From positions 145,048 to 209,047 of the forward strand of contig VWZL01000320.1 in assembly GCA_013396915.1 (NCBI GenBank): a DNA stretch of 64,000 nucleotides, read 5' to 3'. This document shows, in pieces, positions 47,929 to 60,800 of the stretch; position 1 is the stretch's first letter; each line of letters begins with the position of its first letter. The notes under the pieces were generated by a model. The model did not search any database and was not told where the DNA came from. It worked only from the letters and a program-made list of their open reading frames with translations. Source of the DNA: Stercorarius parasiticus (Eukaryota > Chordata > Aves > Charadriiformes > Stercorariidae). Both the position numbers and the translations under genes were made by a program.

Positions 47929-50668
47929 GAAAGAAAAATACATTCTCACATGTCATCCTTGCAAGACTGGTAATCTCCACAGTAGTTTATATTCTCTCAC
48001 TTTTTACAGCATCCTCTCAAAGAAAGGATGTAACCTCTAAATAATTTATTTGTGCTTATCCCAAATGATTTTTCAATCATTGTTTTGCTTAGGAGAATTT
48101 CTTCTCAGTGAAGCAAGTACTTTAAAGAACACAGAAATCCATATAACTTGAGAAATGTAAAATATTTGTCTGTGCTCACTGAACCATTACTGTAAGAATT
48201 GTATCTTACTGCAGAACAGGAACATGGGTGTGAACTGAAACTCCATTTTACAGTGGAGGGAAGGAAATACCTGTCAGCTTGAGACTTTAAATTATTCCCA
48301 TCTCCTGTAAAATAACACTAAAATTGATGGAATGTTAATAGAGTTCACTGTTGGAGCAGCGAATTGCTTTTGTCCTAAGAAGGTATTAAGCTCCTGGGTA
48401 CCTACAATATTGCCTCTTTCCTTACTGTTGTGACAGTGCAGGACAATCAACAGACCAGCAGGACAAAGCGACAGGTGAATGCAAATACTCAATTCACAAT
48501 GAGCTGTGGTTTTAAGGTCAGTCTCGTGAAAGATCAAAGATTTAGGAGCAAATTCAGGATACTTTTTTATGTGGCTTTCCTCCAGAGCCGAAGGTTGGAA
48601 GACCACCCATCAGCTACTTATCTGGAAGAGCTGACTGCCATAGTCATTATTACTGAGCTTTGCTGGCTGATATTGTGAATAAGGAGTCTACGTGAATACG
48701 AAGGACTAGGAAGAATCCTATACAAAGGAACAGGTGGAGTCATAACTAGCTTATATGATTTTAAATATGACTCTTTGCTGGGTACAAGCTCCATTGCACA
48801 AGCTGTACATGCTATGAATAGCTCATGGACCGTGGAAACACTTTTTTATCAAAGGGATATTGAGAGAGAAAAAGGGACAGAAAGAAAAGAATGTAAAAAA
48901 AAAAAGATCAAAACAAGAATACACTTGTTGTTACTGCCCTCCTGTCTTCAAGTGATGCAATAATGATAACTCCAAGACCACTTTTAAAGCACTCCATTAT
49001 ACCCATATGGTCTTCGTTTGATTTGCCAGTCATAGATTTTTCTGTTGTTTCTAGCTTTCTTGCATGATATTAGCCAGAAATCAGTTTTGCATTTTAATTA
49101 TTTAAGGATTCCTGAAGCAATGTCCTTTACAGTCATTAAAATGTGTTTGTAAACAAAGGAAGGCATTTTCTCCAGTTTCCATAGATAATGGGAAAATGAT
49201 CTGTAGGTGTTAGAACTTTTTTCCAAACAGGTTATACTACTTGACACCCCCACATCACGTATGGGGGTAGAAGTGGGTCTTGTCTCTGTTTGGGATATAT
49301 ATGTAATTTTACCAATTGACTTCAGGAAGTCAGCTGTTTTAATGTCTATGACAAATAATGTGGGAATCACAAACTGATGGTGTTAAAAATGTGTCCCTTT
49401 TTGGGGTGGTAGAGGAATAAGCTTATCAATGATGTCCTAGGCATCTTTTGAAAACTTTTCTGTAGGGATGTAGATGGATATCTTGGTGTTTGTTGCTTTT
49501 CTTTTTTTTGTTGTTTTTTATGTCTTTCCTTAACAGAAATATTACCTTTCTTGTCAGTTTTTTTATAAATTTCTGGAAAATGGAGAAACATGATATATAT
49601 TTATCAAAATGTAGCTAATAGACTTGTGTGTCCAAAAAAAAAAATAAATCATTTTTGTTCTTAATATAGAAGAATATTTGTTCATAATACAGACCACATC
49701 AATAAATTTTGCCTTCCCATTCATGAACATTTGTGTCTTTCTGTAACAGCTGCCCTGACTAGAAAACCTATCAGTGTATCTCAGCAGGCTGGGATTATAT
49801 GCCTTTTTATTTTCATGCAGCACATCTCTTCTGCTTATTTAACTGCTTAAATCTGTGGTACATTCTTATTAATGGGAAGAGTTTGAACAATGTAGAAAAT
49901 CCAATATGTAAGGTTTGACCTTTGGAACTGTAGACATGAGTGTTCAGCTCCTAAAATAAAATTTAAAAGAAACTTGTTGATAGAAAAAAAAATCAAGCGA
50001 TTGATTGGACATTCTTTTTCAGATACTTAAAGGCTCTGAAAGAAGATATTGAATTTCTGTTCGGTAATGAAGAAACTATTTTTCAGGTTTCTGTAGGTAT
50101 GGTTCTCACCCAATCTGTAGCCATTAGATCACCATCAGGTTAACAAGTTCTGTGTTGTAGTGAATTTTATGGACAAGAACAATGCAGCAGCAATGGGCTT
50201 ACATTAGTGCAAGTGTAATTTCTCTTGAACTTTTTTCACTAAATTAGAAGTTATTATCAAGTGTATAGGTTACACTGTGAATATTTAGGTGTACTGTCCC
50301 ACACACTAAAATTCTCTCACTGTTAATTTTTCATGTTATTTTATGCTGTGCAGGATATTTTCTTTCAAACATCTCTTTAGAAAGTTTTTCTAACTGAATA
50401 CACAAATTCCTCATAACAGTTAGCCATCTAGCCTGCAATTGCAGACAGACCATCATTCTATTTTTCAGAATTTGCTTTTGGGAATGTGCCTATGAGCCCT
50501 TTTGAATTAAACAGGAACTGCATTTAAGAGAAAAATTTGGGTTTTGCTATACTGTGAAATTAAGTTAAAACTATTCCATGAAATTCCAGGTCTTCTTTAA
50601 ATACATGTTCCTGTACTGTAGGAATTTTAAAAATCTTTTCTTTTTATCAAATTTTGTGTATTTTGGAC
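47929..50668. other. AT-rich unique stretch, no gene seen
   Basis: No recognised transposon or exon. The plus strand near 48238-48290 (ccattttacagtggaggg) faintly resembles a reversed MIR end, too weak to annotate. A runs occur near 48896-48904 and 49635-49644. Confidence 0.45.
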
Positions 50669-50699
50669 AATTGGACATTGTATTTTCCAATGTCCAATT
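50669..50699. repeat. perfect 12-bp inverted repeat, 7-nt loop
   Basis: aattggacattg (50669-50680), loop tattttc, caatgtccaatt (50688-50699). This is a clean small hairpin, with a ttggaca direct repeat just before it. Too short for a precursor microRNA of normal size. Confidence 0.9.
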
Positions 50700-50877
50700 T
50701 ATGTCTAATCTGCCTAGTTCATGCCCTTCTGCTATTCCTGGACAGAAAATGGGAAAATACTTAGAAATTGCCCTTGTCTTTCAATCATGAAATATTTCTT
50801 TGGAGAGTCGGTTTATTTTATTTTTTAATACTGTCACTATCTACCACTTCCATTCTGTTGTGGTAGGGATCAATCAA
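50700..50877. other. spacer
   Basis: AT-rich, no feature recognised. Confidence 0.4.
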
Positions 50878-51036
50878 AGAATCATAGAGTCATATAATCA
50901 TAGAATACCAGGTTGGAAGGGACCTCAAGGATCATCTGGTCCAACCTTGGCCAGAGAACAGTCTAGACGTGATGGCCCAGCACCCTGTCCAGCTGAACCT
51001 TAAAAGTGTGCAATATTGGCGAATCCACCACTTCAG
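50878..51036 (-). mobile_element. CR1 LINE 3' fragment, minus strand
   Basis: Tail at the left (aatcatagagtcatataatc atagaat), then ccaggttggaagggacctca, ggatcatctggtccaacc, ccagcaccctgtccagctga and gaatccaccacttc. This is the reverse complement of a CR1 3' UTR and last codons, and its wording (catagaataccagg) marks a subfamily different from the 42.4 and 61.6 kb copies. Only about 160 bases remain after 5' truncation. Confidence 0.9.
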
Positions 51037-54000
51037 TCTCGTATTAATAAAAATGTATCTTTCCACATGGCTTCCTTAAAGCATTGATATAGAGTACAAT
51101 CATTTTCAGAACAACTTTTTAAAAATTTTTCTCTTTTCAGAGGTTTATGATATAAGAGCTTTTTCTTTTGTAGAGATTAAACATTCTGTTAGAAACTCAG
51201 TAAATGTTCTTTGCTGAGACAAAATGATATTGATTACCTTACTGATCATATCACTCCTACCTGTGTGAAGCAGCAGCTCCTGTCTCAAATTAAGTTCAGT
51301 ATTTAGTTGAGTTAGAAGGTCAAAGCAGCAGCTTTGTCTTCAGTCCTTCATCCTTCCAGCTTTTGACCTTCTCCTGGCCCTGTGTACCATTTAACGTCTG
51401 CTCACATACATCTTTGGCATCTGTATTGTAACTTCTTGATTTGTGACTATACTGCATCTATTCATCTTGACTATTTTCACAGCATCTGTGCAGATACTGC
51501 AGAGAAGTGTACTTAGCCTTCTCCGGAAATGTTTCAAGCAAGTCAAAGACAACTTCAAGATTTTTTTTCCCTTGAATTAAATCTTGCTATGAACAATGAA
51601 TTATCATTCTATATACCTCTTATTGAAAGATAATTTATTTGCAGCACGACTCAAGAAGTAACTTTGAAACTAACAGAATGACTTGCAAAATAAACATTAT
51701 TAAAAATCCTTGAATTACACTAATATACAAAGAAGCTCCTGGATTCTGTAAAATTGTTCATGTAAGTGATCACCCACCAAACAACGTCAGAGCTTAGTAA
51801 TGTGACGCACTATTTAACACACAAAATCATCTTGCTTTTTACTATTCCTTGAAGGTTAATTAAGTTAATTTTGTTTGATATTTTATGCTGGCATTCCACC
51901 AATCTGTCAGGGTTGATTTTCATTTCAGGTGCATTATGTCTTTGTCCATTCCACCTAATTTATTCTGAGATTAGCTTGTCGGTTCGTAACGCAATTTTTT
52001 AATGAGGAGAACAATGTCGTATCTAGCTAATACCAGCAGCGCTGAAGTAGGCTGAGGTGATCGATACAATCTCAACAAGAAAGAGAAACAAAGTCTCTCG
52101 GTCTGTTATTATCTGTCTGATTGATTACTGAAAAAATGTTGAAAAATGTTAAAGATCTGAGATGTTTGGCTACATTAGTATTAAATCCTTTTTTTGCCAT
52201 CAAATCCATAATAAATGCAGTGTTGGGGTTTTGGTTTTTTTGTTTGTTTGTTTTTCCATATTGTAGAAAAGCTCTAGAAAAAATGTTTCAAGTCTGGGTT
52301 ATTTTAATGACTGAATAGAGTACAGAAATAAGCACCTCCTTTAGAGAAATATTTATCTGATCTAATTTTGGCTTTTGGGACCAACACAGCAAACAGAAAT
52401 TCCTGTATATTGTGCAGTGCTAAAATTCCTCTTCTGAGGCAACACTTTTGGAGTACAATATCCAAAAGGACCAGAACTCGAGCTCTGGAGCCGTCCACGA
52501 CATTTTTCTATCTGAAAATAGATTATGTTGTCCAAATTAAGAAAAAAAAATCTCAGTGTGAAAATACCTTGCAATTAAAAGAGAAAAATACAGCTTCTTT
52601 TATATTCCAGTACAGTATGTGCCTTTCCAGTTGAAATTAAGTTGCTTTTACAAGTTGAGCACTTTCTTTGGGAACGGATGCTGGGCATTGCAGAACACGA
52701 AAGGATAGGACTGAGGTTCATCTTCCCTTATTTCACTCTGTCGCAGAACGCAATGTCTTTCAACAGAAAATTCAGATAGGTAACCTTAAGCATTTGCATT
52801 TGAGGAGAAGGTTTCCAAGCTCCCACAGCTCTAGTCAGTCACAGCTCATTGCTTTTAACCTTGTTTTCTCTTTCAGGATGGATTTTATCAAGCCTCCCGC
52901 TTATTTCACAGCCCACATGCTTTGCCAGCTGTCCTTGCATAAAGCAAAACTCAAGGCTGTTACCTATCCAAAAATGAAAGCATCCTTTGAATATAACCTT
53001 TATAGAAGCCCCTTCTTCAAACTTTTAAAACAAATATTAACTGTAAACAGTAGAGGAGATCATAATAGATAAACTAAGATACTTCTCTTTTTTTCCTTCT
53101 TTTTTTTTTTTGTTAAATGTTCAAACCCAGCAAACAAAGTATACGTATACAGCTTTGATGGCAAATCACCTTCTGTCACTGGCATGTTTCAATTGGAAGG
53201 AGCTCTTGACACTTGTCATGCTTGGGGTGCCTAATAGTCTCTTCTGTCAGAAGAAAATTGGGTTCCTGGTAAAACGTTTGCTCTAAAACTGCGTAAAAAC
53301 TAATGACTGTATCAAGCTATGTACATTGCCGGAAGCTACAGTCTGCTAGGAGAATTGCTTTTTATTTGGAGGTTTGATATCATCGTGCTGTCAAGGGCCT
53401 CACATTGGCGTTTGGCAGCCAGGACAATGAGTTCATTGTGCATTTTATTGCAGGAAACCTTAAAGCCAGCCTGCAGCTTGATCCCCAGTGAAAGCTGATA
53501 ATTTTAACAATGATGCTCTTTCTGAAATTTTGTAATCAAAAAGTTTAGCTTCATCAAGTTCGTGAATGCCCTTCAAACTTGGGAATGACCATTCAGAACA
53601 GACAGGGCAATTGGTTATTGCTTGTGTTGCTTCTGAAACGCTACAGTGATAGGCCACGTAGTGCACGTTGGGAAAAAATGTAGCAAAACTGCTTTATAAG
53701 TCAAACATTATAAGGGAACTGGAGAAAATTCCAATTTAAAATAGAAATACAAGCCAAACCATAAATCAAGCTCTCAACTCCAGAAACAAGAAAAAAATAA
53801 TATGTTTATGTGGAGGCATCCACTTCTTTCTTCATAAGGGAATGCTTCTAGGAGTAAAATGCTGGTCTGCCAGTAGTGACACCAAAGAAAGGCAACAGCT
53901 TAAGTAGTGAAGGCACCTCTCTGGTCTCTTTTATATTCAAAACAGACTGTAAAACTACATTCCTTACCAGAACCAACAATAACTGCCTGTGTTTTGACAC

Positions 54001-54060
54001 CTGTAAAACAGAAATGTCAGCTTCTACCTGTCATATTTCTATTTCTAAATCAACTAGGCC
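51037..54060. other. AT-rich unique stretch, no gene seen
   Basis: No transposon recognised. A (TTTG)n-like run lies near 52230-52255 and T/C-rich runs near 53085-53113. The frame at 52668-53072 (134 codons, plus) lacks any recognisable domain and crosses a ctctttcagg sequence near 52868, which resembles a splice acceptor; I give this little weight. Confidence 0.45.
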
Positions 54061-54360
54061 TTTTCATGGGCACGTGGTATCAGAGCACAGTGGTGGGTGG
54101 CAGGTTCCCAGGCTAGGGGTGGCAGGGACTCCAGAGGGTGCAATGTCAGGGCAGCCTCATCCCCAGGCATCAGGCATCTCCCTGAGGACAGGGGTGGGAC
54201 ATCGGCCTGCAGGTAGACCTGGCATGTCATAGCCCATGGCTGGGCAGGGCAAGGCTGTGTCAGGGCTAGTATCTTGCTAGGGCAAGGACTGATGGTTCCT
54301 GGGAGGCTGGAGCAGAGCCCTCAGCCATGGGCAGAGTGAGGGAGCCCTGGGGAGTTGGGA
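54061..54360. other. GC-rich, CpG-poor patch
   Basis: About 300 bases rich in cagggc, tggcag and ggctggg words, clearly GC-richer than the surrounding AT-rich DNA but with few CpGs. It could be an old GC-rich repeat, an eroded CpG island or an exon-like piece. No family recognised, and the frame at 53876-54232 has no domain. Confidence 0.4.
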
Positions 54361-56732
54361 AAAGATGTTAAGATCTATTGATGCCCTCAGGGACCTGACA
54401 GATGGAAAGTGGGATAAAGGGACAAAAGAGTTTTATCCCTGGTGTGGAAAGGCTTCACAATGCGGCACTGAAGCCCTCTTCAGTAGAGAGGGTTGCAGAA
54501 ATGAAAGGCAGAGAGCAAGAGAGGTCCACACAGATTTCTTCTGGGGCTGAGGTTCCTGAAATTTCCCTCAGGCAATGCTGCCCCTTTCCTGCCACTGGCT
54601 GGAATATAAATAACAGAGCTCATTCTTTAGTTGATAAGCTTTTAAAAAGGGAGTAAAATTTAAACTAACCTTACTTAATTGATTTTCTTACCCAAAAGCA
54701 GCCCTCCAGGCAGCCTATGCACTTGACCTTCTTGTCTGCAAGATATCAACTCCCTTTTTATGTTGAATGTGTGAAGTCAGTATTTACATAAATGCAATTT
54801 TACAGCAAATATACAGTATAAAATTGGTATCTTTGGTTATAAGCCATTTGTTCTTGAGGAACACAAGTTCAACCAAAATAAATAAAAAAATAGTGTTAAT
54901 GATCCCTCAAATGGGCATGCATTAACATCCATGAACAGAATGGTGATCTTGGTGATCTAAAACAAAGAACTACTTGCATTTTGGGTGAAAAAAGCCTTTT
55001 TGGGTGTAGTTTGGATGAGATTCACATCTCCTTGATGTGTCTGAAAATTTCACCTCGAGCCACACTTTCCTTTTCCTTTTCTTTTATTTTTAGTCTTAAA
55101 AAAAGGGAATAAAATCAAAACTTTTTTTTTTCTTTGCTTCTTCCTCCAAACTTTAGCCTACAGGCTATTTTCTGCTTGATGCGTTTTTCTGGAAGGAAGT
55201 AGGATGGCTGGTTGCTGCACTGTGTAAGGTAAGGATGACCTAGGTAGAAATAGTTCCTTGCTTGTTTGTTTCTAACACTCAGACCTTTGAGTTTATTTCT
55301 ACCTGAGTTAAAGATCTATTCGTAGGACATGTTGTCTGTAGAAGAATCTCTGAAAGTTCATCCATGGACAGAAGAAAAAAATCATGCATACAAACTTGAG
55401 GGTAACTTGTGTAGTTAAGTGCTTTGTGTGTGTTTTTTTCATGGATTTTTTTTCAAATAAACCGCCCACACCAAGTTCTATCCTTTCAAGTTTGAGTTTC
55501 AGGGTTATACTTATGTTTCCTACTCTGATGAATGCCTCATTGGATTTCAAATTATACAGCTGTGACTTGAAATTGTGGACATCTCTGGTATTTGGTGCTA
55601 ACACTAAAATCTGGATTTTGGTCTAGGTCTAGCAATAAACATTGTACTTATGCATTACGTATTATATTACAAAGGTATCCATGCTAAAGAAATATCTAGA
55701 TGATCTGAAATGCCTAAAGAATTTAAGTGGTGTACAAAGTTAGAATCAAATCCATTATTTAGATATGGAAATAAACATGTAAGAATACCTGCGGTTTAAA
55801 AAAAAAAAAAATAGTAGCTGAAATAATTTTCAAGCCAAAGTCTTGAAATTGTTGTGAAGACATTTGAAATCCCTGTATTTCAAGGTGTGGGGCATTAGCC
55901 TGCCATGTGGAAAATGGAAATATAATTTATTTTTTGTCTGAATTACCAGTTTGGGAAGAAAACTTTGCCTTACTGTCCTTTCAATTGGTCTAGACAGGCT
56001 CTTGACCTTGTAACTCCTATAGGCTAGGGCAACATTGTCAATATTGATTGTAGAAGCCTTAACTCTGTGTCTTCTCCCTCAAGGTTCAAGCCCTTGGAAA
56101 TGTTTCTCCTTTTCTATTGGACTAATTTTGAAGCAGAAAAATAATTCTCCTAAAAATTGAAATTCAACATTCTAATATTCTACTACATATCTATAAAGAA
56201 TAACCAAGTTACCTAGTCAATCCCAGTTTAGGGAGTACAATTCTGGATGATAATACTACTTCAGAGTTCAAGAACACAGTGTTCAAAGAAACAGAGAAAC
56301 AATAAAGCCTGATATTCCCTTAAGGGCCATCATTCCCTTAATAGAGGATTTCCCTGAGGTTCACAGCCATCTAGCAACATCACTTCTCTGTGTTGAATTA
56401 GGACCAATGACAGCTGTATAACTCAAGTTCTTGAAACAGAGTTCAGTAAAAGGTAAACAACTCTTTGTATGACTTCACCTTTTCTAGTTTTCCTTCCATT
56501 TCTTACTTTGTACACTCTACAAATTATTAACAATGATGAAGTACATAAAATGGAGATTAGTGTTTGCGATGCTTTAAGAAAAGGAAGAATTATCCTTCAT
56601 TTTCAAGGCACCTTACAGAACACACCACAGAACTAAAAATCTAATTTATGCCCATCAGCCTTGAGCCACTTCATTACAAATGTTATAGCAACAATTCAAA
56701 ACCTGAGCGCATGGATTCTTGTCTATCATTCC
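54361..56732. other. AT-rich unique stretch, no gene seen
   Basis: No exon or transposon recognised. A runs near 55798-55811, and ordinary AT-rich sequence elsewhere. Confidence 0.45.
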
Positions 56733-57839
56733 TGTGGTAGGATGACCTTGTCTAGATGCCAGATGCCCACCCAGCCGCTCTGTCACTCCCATTCTCAGCT
56801 GGAGAGGGGAGAGAAAAAAATATAAAGAAAGGCTTGTGGGTGGAGATAAGGACAGGGAGATCGCTCAGCAATTACTGTCATGAGCAAAACAGACTCAACT
56901 GGGGAAAATTAATTTAATTCATTGCCCATCAAATCAGAGTAAGGTAATGAGAAATAAAACCAAATCTTAAAACACCTTTCCTCCACCCCTCTCTTCTTTC
57001 CAGGCTCAGCTTCACTCCTGATTTCTCCACCTCCTCCTTCTGAGCGGTGCAGGTGGATGGGGAGTAGGAGTTGTGGTCAGTTCATCACACATTGTCTCTG
57101 CTGCTCCTTGTTCTTCAGGGGGAGGACTCCTCACAGTCTTCCCCTGCTCCAGTGTGGGGTCCCTCCCATGAGAGACAGTCCTCCATGAACTGCTCCACCG
57201 TGAGTCCTTTACATGGGGTGCAGACCTTCAGGAACAGACTGATCCAGGGTGGGTCCCCCACAAGGTCACAAGTCCTGCTGGCAAACCTGCTCCAGCATGG
57301 GCTCCTCTCTCTCTATGGGTCCACAGGTCCTGCCAGGAGCCTGCTTCAGTGTGGGCTTCCTACAGGGTCAGAGCCTCCTTTGGGTATTCACCTGCTCCAG
57401 TGTGAGGTTCTCCATGGCCTGCAGGTGGATATCTGCTCCACCATGGGCCTCCATGGGCTACAGAGGGACAACCTGCCTCACCATTGTCTTCACCATGGGC
57501 TGCAAGGGAATCTCTGCTCCGGCACCTGGAGCACCTCCTCCCCCTCCTTCTTCACTGACCTCGGTATATGCAGAGTCATTACTCTCACACATTCTCTTTC
57601 CTTTTCCCCAGCTGCTGTTCTGCAGCAGTTTTTTAGGCTTTTTTTGCTCTTCTTAAATATGTTATCGCAGAGGCACTTCCACCACTGCTGATGGGCTCAG
57701 CCTTGGCCAGCAGCAGGTCCATCTTGGAGCCAGCTGGGATTGGCTCTATCGGACTTGAGGCAAGCTTCTAGTGGCTTCTCACAGAAGCCACCCCTGTATC
57801 CCCCCCACTACCAAAACCTTGCCATGCAAACCCAATACA
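56733..57839 (-). mobile_element. solo LTR of a second avian endogenous retrovirus family
   Basis: On the minus strand it begins TGTATTGGGTTTGCATGGCA AGGTTTTGGTAG, the characteristic start of a bird LTR family, and ends ...CCTACCACA, 1107 bases in all. A TATA-like box (ATATTTAAG on the minus strand, near 57652-57660) and an AATTAAA signal (near 56911-56922) are in the right order. The U3-to-R part contains a degenerate minisatellite (57144-57520). No clear target duplication is seen at the flanks (attcc left, actgg right), so an edge may have been altered or is misplaced by a few bases. No internal viral genes are adjacent. The plus-strand open frames of 206 and 135 codons here (57071-57691, 57249-57656) are translations of the LTR in reverse. 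Confidence 0.9.
57144..57520. repeat. degenerate minisatellite inside the LTR, about 48-base units
   Basis: The anchor ctgctcca(g/c) recurs at 57144, 57189, 57239 (as ctgatcc), 57287, 57341 (as ctgcttc), 57392, 57433 and 57514. Spacing is 41-54 bases, with one double interval of 81, and each anchor is followed by a variable tgtggg/catggg word. Units differ at many positions, so the array is old. Confidence 0.8.
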
Positions 57840-60800
57840 ACTGGTGTTGCATGGGTAATTTTGATCTCATTGACACAATGGAAGTTTTGTCGCTAATTAA
57901 AATGGGACTAAGATTATGCTATAGAATTGACACCAACCAATCCTGAGCACCACTCCTGCACCGAGGGAGTATACCTTCACTCCCCACAACCACCTCAGTA
58001 GCTTTGAGGCTGGAGTCCAGCTGGCAATGAGCCAGGTAACCAGTGGCATATGGAGGTGTCTTAAGCACGGTTTATGTGCCTGGCTCAGATTCAGGCTGAA
58101 AATTGCTGCCAAACCATAGAAAATACGCATGTGTCATTCGTGTTTGGAATGGAAAAGAAGGAGGATCTGGCAGAGAACTCAAGGCACAACAGGCTCAAGC
58201 TAATAACATTGTATTCTCAGGTTAGGGTTGAGATCCAGACAGGCACTTAAAACCTTAATATGTAGCTTGGGTGGAATACAGGCTCCTGAGTCCAAGTGGT
58301 TAGGATACATCCTGGGAAAGGGAATCCAATGCTCAGTACAACCATTTGTACTCTTTACACATTTTGTCTGGTAATGCTTTAACACAGAATTTATGAATAG
58401 TATCTTAGCATTCAGATGTCCCCACAGAGAATGTTCTGAATTCAGCCCCTCTGTTTTGATTTCTCGTGCTCGAACATGGTAAGATTTTAATCAGAATTGT
58501 CCCACTTCACGAAATAATCTTTCAGCCTTGCCTTGCACCTGCTGGTTAGTGGAGTTTCTTGGGGTGGAAGAGATTCAAGTCAGAACTTTCCACATCAAAA
58601 TCTTTGTATCTAGGTAAAAAGCTTAAAAACATGACTATTACATAAGTTTGTAAACATCACTGATTTGTTTGAAAATTTTAACACACACCTCTTGTATATC
58701 TACAAAAAGCAACACACACAGGTGTTGAATGGGTTTCTACAGTGTGTCATATGGAGTGGCTCAGGTGTTTCTTGCTCAGAATATTAACTGTATCAATCCA
58801 GTACTCCTTCTGTTCTGTATATAATAGCATATATATATGAGCATATATAAATGCTCAAGTGAATATTAATAACACTATTCAGTAAGCCAGTCACTGGCAG
58901 TGGCACCGTAGTAATGCTTAACCTCTTAGTGTGAGTCCAAGTTCATTTGAGCACTCTAGCCAAACTTTTATATTTTAACTGCATTTCTCATACATTTTTC
59001 TCATTTTTTCAATCAAAATTTTGCATAAATATCCACTTCCCTGAGACACGTTTGATCAATGACCTTGACCAATTTAAAAGACAGGTTTTTTTCTTAGAAT
59101 ACGGTCATATGCTTTTTAACTGCACTCAAGCATTCAACAACCGGAGAAGAAAAAAAACAGAAAAATCACTATGTATGCAGGTGAATTATTGGGGTTCAGA
59201 ATTAATAATTTTAATAAGTATTTCAACAATTAGAACACCATATTTTGTGCGTGGTACAACATTAAGTGACAGAAGAAAGCAACGTAGTTTTATCAGCTTG
59301 AAACAGTGCATTTGCCATAGTCCTAAGTACCACTGGAAGGCTATGTTTTTCATTTTCAGAAAACATGATATCCTCAATATATAATTAAAACATGTGAAAC
59401 TTGCATGATTCCTATGCTTTAACAAACGTAAGAAGGTATGAAAACCAAAATCAGATGGAGTTTTTCATTATGGGACCAGATTTAAAAATGGAAAAAAGGA
59501 AATCTGAGATATGTCTGAAGAACAAGATCAGAAGTGAAGCTTTCAGGCTCTAGAAATCCTTGTTTTATGAATTAATATTTTATAACCTGAAAGTTCATAC
59601 ATTATTAACAATCGTAGTGGAGAAATAAGTTAAAAAATCTAATATATAAACATTATTCCACCTTGCTATATAAAAGGGAGATTAACTTGCTTTCTTCAAA
59701 CACATCAACAAAACTTTTCACAATTTGGCAATTTCTTTCCTAGAGTCTAACCCTGTCAGTAGCTCTTAAGCTTCACTCCTGAAAAATTTTTTCCCACCAA
59801 AAAAATTGGGAAATTAAATATTGTGTATTCAAACCACCCAAAGATTGTTAAATAAAAAAAAAGAGGAAAGTAAAAAAAAAAAAAAAATGCAAGAGGGTGA
59901 AAATAAATGTGAACCAAGGTCTTTCATGCTGAATCATTTAAAGCTGTTCAGTCCACAGGAAGGAAAGAAGGAAAATCAGAGGATGCTCAACATGTGAATC
60001 ATCAACCTGTCTTTAACAAAATGGGTTCATCCTTCTGTGAATATCCCTAGTTATGTGACTGAAAAGGACTTTATATATGGCACTTGCATCTGAGTTTAGG
60101 ATTCTGTTCTGGAAACACACACACGGTTAGGAGGTTTGGACTTCGGATCCATTCTGCTGTGACACAAGGAAAGAGACAAAACAGTATTTGGCATGAGAAC
60201 TCCCGCACTCCTGTGGATAAAGGAAATGCTCGATTTCAGGTGCTGAAACAGTTCCACTGACTTTTGCCAAATGTCACCATGGAGCAAAGTTTGCATCACT
60301 TGCAGAAAACCCGGATGGAGTTTCCAATTCTATGGATTTCTATGTTCTGCCACTTTAAGTTATCACAATTTATAGTCATTAATCCTCACCTTTTCTTTCC
60401 AAGGAATACATTCTGGATGAAGTTGTGCATTTTTCACAACAAAATATGGATTTTCTGTCAGGCAGTATGACAAAGATTTACTTCAAAAAATGGCGATTCA
60501 TTTGCTAAGCTTAATGTGGGATAACCTACAAACAAACTTTATCCTTTTCTATTTCTTTGTTGTCTGAATCAAGACATTATATAGTCTCTTGTAGGGGAAA
60601 TCATTATCCTATTACTCCTTAAAAAAATAGAATAACGCAGCTGATGTTTATCAGCAAGATATCTGGTGTTCCAGATTTCCAATGGTTTGACTGAGACCAG
60701 AAACTTGCCTAGTGGAATTATTTCCCATTCAAATACATTTTAAAGAAAAGCTGGGCTATTGACTTTCATGCTGTCATCTTTCATAAAACTGTCCCCTGAG

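Noticed and set aside
48238..48290. ccattttacag phrase resembling a reversed MIR end
   Set aside because: One short block only, with no supporting second block.
52668..53072. 134-codon frame crossing a splice-acceptor-like ctctttcagg
   Set aside because: No domain and no matching donor or conserved context; acceptor-like pyrimidine tracts are common in this AT-rich DNA.
57071..57691. 206-codon plus-strand open frame, the longest in the window
   Set aside because: It lies entirely inside a minus-strand LTR and is the reverse reading of its minisatellite; no domain.
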